Below, in pieces: positions 5,439-6,597 of a stretch of 6,597 nucleotides of DNA. The translations under genes and the position numbers were made by a program. The first letter of the stretch is position 1. Every line of letters begins with the position of its first letter. This DNA is from CALCKU01 sp964534845 (GTDB lineage: Bacteria; Pseudomonadota; Alphaproteobacteria; Caulobacterales; Maricaulaceae), in the NCBI GenBank assembly GCA_964534845.1, contig CAZHPV010000091.1, positions 1-6,597 on the forward strand. The letters run 5' to 3'. Below the pieces are notes generated by a model. That model saw nothing but the letters and a program-made list of their open reading frames with translations. It had not been told where the DNA came from and did no database searches.

Positions 5439-6597
5439 CCAAACACGCTGCGATTATTGGCGGGGGGGTTATAGGCGGAGGATGGGCTGCGCGGTTTTTG
5501 CTTATGGGGTGGGATGTCAAACTCTATGACCTCGACCCGCAAGCAGAACGAAAAATTAATGAGGTTTTGGCGAATGCCCGTCGATCACTGCCTGCGCTTT
5601 ACGAGCATGTTTTGCCAAATGAAGGTACATTGGAATTCGCCCCAAATATCGCGAGTGCCGTTGCACAGGCTGATTGGATTTCTGAGAGCGTACCTGAACG
5701 CCTAGAGCTAAAGCAAAAAGTTTTAAGTGACATCCAAGATCATTGTAAAGAAAACGCTGTTTTGGCGTCTTCCACCTCAGGATTTAAGCCTTCAGAGTTG
5801 CAGAGAGGATCAAAAAGCCCTGCGCAAATCATTGTCGCCCATCCCTTTAACCCCGTCTATCTATGTCCCTTGGTCGAACTTGTGGGTAATGTGAGTACTA
5901 TTGAGAGGGCGCAAAGTATTTTGCAAGAAATAGGCATGTATCCCTTACATGTCCGAAAAGAAATTGACGCGCATATCGCCGATAGATTGCTTGAAGCTGT
6001 TTGGCGTGAAGGGCTTTGGTTGATAAATGACGATATTGCGACGACCAAAGAAATTGATGACGCGATAATTTACGGATTTGGCTTGCGCTGGGCGCAAATG
6101 GGATTGTTTGAAACCTATCGTGTGGCAGGCGGCGAGGCGGGGATGGCACATTTTATGGCGCAGTTTGGCCCTGCGTTAAAATGGCCTTGGACTAAACTCA
6201 TGGATGTTCCAGAGCTGACTGACGATCTTATTGATAAAATTGCCAGTCAGTCGGATGCCCAGTCTGGACAGTATTCTATCCGCGAACTTGAACGCATTAG
6301 AGATGATAATTTGGTCAGTATTTTACGCAGCCTGAAAGGACGAAATTGGGGGGCGGGCAAGCTATTAAATACTCAGGACAAAGCGCTTTTTTCTTATGAT
6401 GATATTGATGCGTCCAAGCCTTTGCGCACGATAAACCGCATTATCCCGATTAACTGGACGGATTACAATGATCATATGAATGAGAGCCGTTACGGTCAGG
6501 TATTCTCAGATGCTGCCGACGCGGTTATGATTATGGTCGGCGCCAATGCCGATTATATCGCAAAGGGGCATAGTTATTTTACTGTCGAGACCAAGAT
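5435..6597 (+). CDS. lcdH: L-carnitine dehydrogenase fused to a hot-dog (betainyl-CoA) thioesterase, 3'-partial
   Basis: The start codon overlaps the BKACE stop (ATGA), so the two genes are translationally coupled. The frame runs open for 387 codons to the right edge. Residues 1 to about 315 are a 3-hydroxyacyl-CoA-dehydrogenase-type protein: a Rossmann NAD-binding start IGGGVIGGGW (8-17), SESVPERLELKQ near 89-100, SSTSGF at about 113-118, and HPFNP with catalytic His136. The all-helical C-terminal dimerisation domain includes YGFGLRWAQMG. This type oxidises L-carnitine to 3-dehydrocarnitine with NAD+. From about residue 327 a hot-dog thioesterase domain begins, with WTDYNDHMNESRY carrying the probable catalytic Asp343 and His347, and HSYFTVET near the edge. 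About 100 further residues are expected beyond the window. The thioesterase would hydrolyse the betainyl-CoA made by the neighbouring BKACE, yielding glycine betaine. The dehydrogenase call is strong; thioesterase specificity comes from the pathway context. Confidence 0.9.
   Translation, partial: MTKHAAIIGGGVIGGGWAARFLLMGWDVKLYDLDPQAERKINEVLANARRSLPALYEHVLPNEGTLEFAPNIASAVAQADWISESVPERLELKQKVLSDIQDHCKENAVLASSTSGFKPSELQRGSKSPAQIIVAHPFNPVYLCPLVELVGNVSTIERAQSILQEIGMYPLHVRKEIDAHIADRLLEAVWREGLWLINDDIATTKEIDDAIIYGFGLRWAQMGLFETYRVAGGEAGMAHFMAQFGPALKWPWTKLMDVPELTDDLIDKIASQSDAQSGQYSIRELERIRDDNLVSILRSLKGRNWGAGKLLNTQDKALFSYDDIDASKPLRTINRIIPINWTDYNDHMNESRYGQVFSDAADAVMIMVGANADYIAKGHSYFTVETK

Noticed and set aside
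5514..5705. Small + strand frame of 63 codons inside the dehydrogenase
   Set aside because: It is out of frame with the Rossmann-domain coding sequence, has no domain signature, and is explained by overlap with the real gene.
5857..6151. Several minus-strand open frames of 63-83 codons
   Set aside because: They lie wholly inside the dehydrogenase gene, lack family motifs or ribosome binding sites, and are expected antisense shadows.

Overview
The window reads as a carnitine-catabolism locus from an alphaproteobacterium with moderate G+C. That placement is an inference. It rests on the gene set and, above all, on the single-chain fusion of L-carnitine dehydrogenase to a hot-dog thioesterase, an arrangement I associate mainly with alphaproteobacteria. 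GTG starts (1842, 4530) and tight packing fit this but do not prove it. I would not name a genus.

Left third (1-1836): the 3' part of a DUF1295 / steroid-5-alpha-reductase-like membrane protein, whose reading frame is open through the left edge. It is followed by two decayed genes packed head to tail: the C-terminal stub of an alpha/beta hydrolase (815-1057) and an aldehyde dehydrogenase (1060-1836) that has lost two large internal blocks yet remains one open frame. Middle (1842-3440): an apparently intact BCCT-family transporter on the + strand, whose Shine-Dalgarno lies inside the last codons of the aldehyde dehydrogenase remnant. Its stop is two bases from the stop of a convergent gene. 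That gene (3443 to about 4432, - strand) encodes a GlxA-type regulator, with a DJ-1-like domain plus AraC-type HTH, resembling the carnitine dehydrogenase regulator CdhR.

Right third: a short divergent control region (about 4433-4529) carries a 13-bp element repeated with 21-bp periodicity, a plausible operator. It is followed by a + strand operon: a BKACE/DUF849 beta-keto acid cleavage enzyme (4530-5438) and, overlapping it by ATGA, the L-carnitine dehydrogenase/thioesterase fusion (5435 to beyond the right edge).

Together the genes make a coherent pathway: BCCT uptake of carnitine (substrate inferred), oxidation to 3-dehydrocarnitine, acetyl-CoA-dependent cleavage by BKACE to acetoacetate and betainyl-CoA, and thioester hydrolysis to glycine betaine by the fused thioesterase. 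The GlxA-type protein probably senses carnitine or a derivative. The pathway itself is known. The less ordinary parts are the frame-preserving decay upstream of the transporter and the phased repeats in the divergent promoter. No RNA genes, insertion sequences, CRISPR arrays or origins were seen, and there is no gene-free stretch longer than 300 bases.
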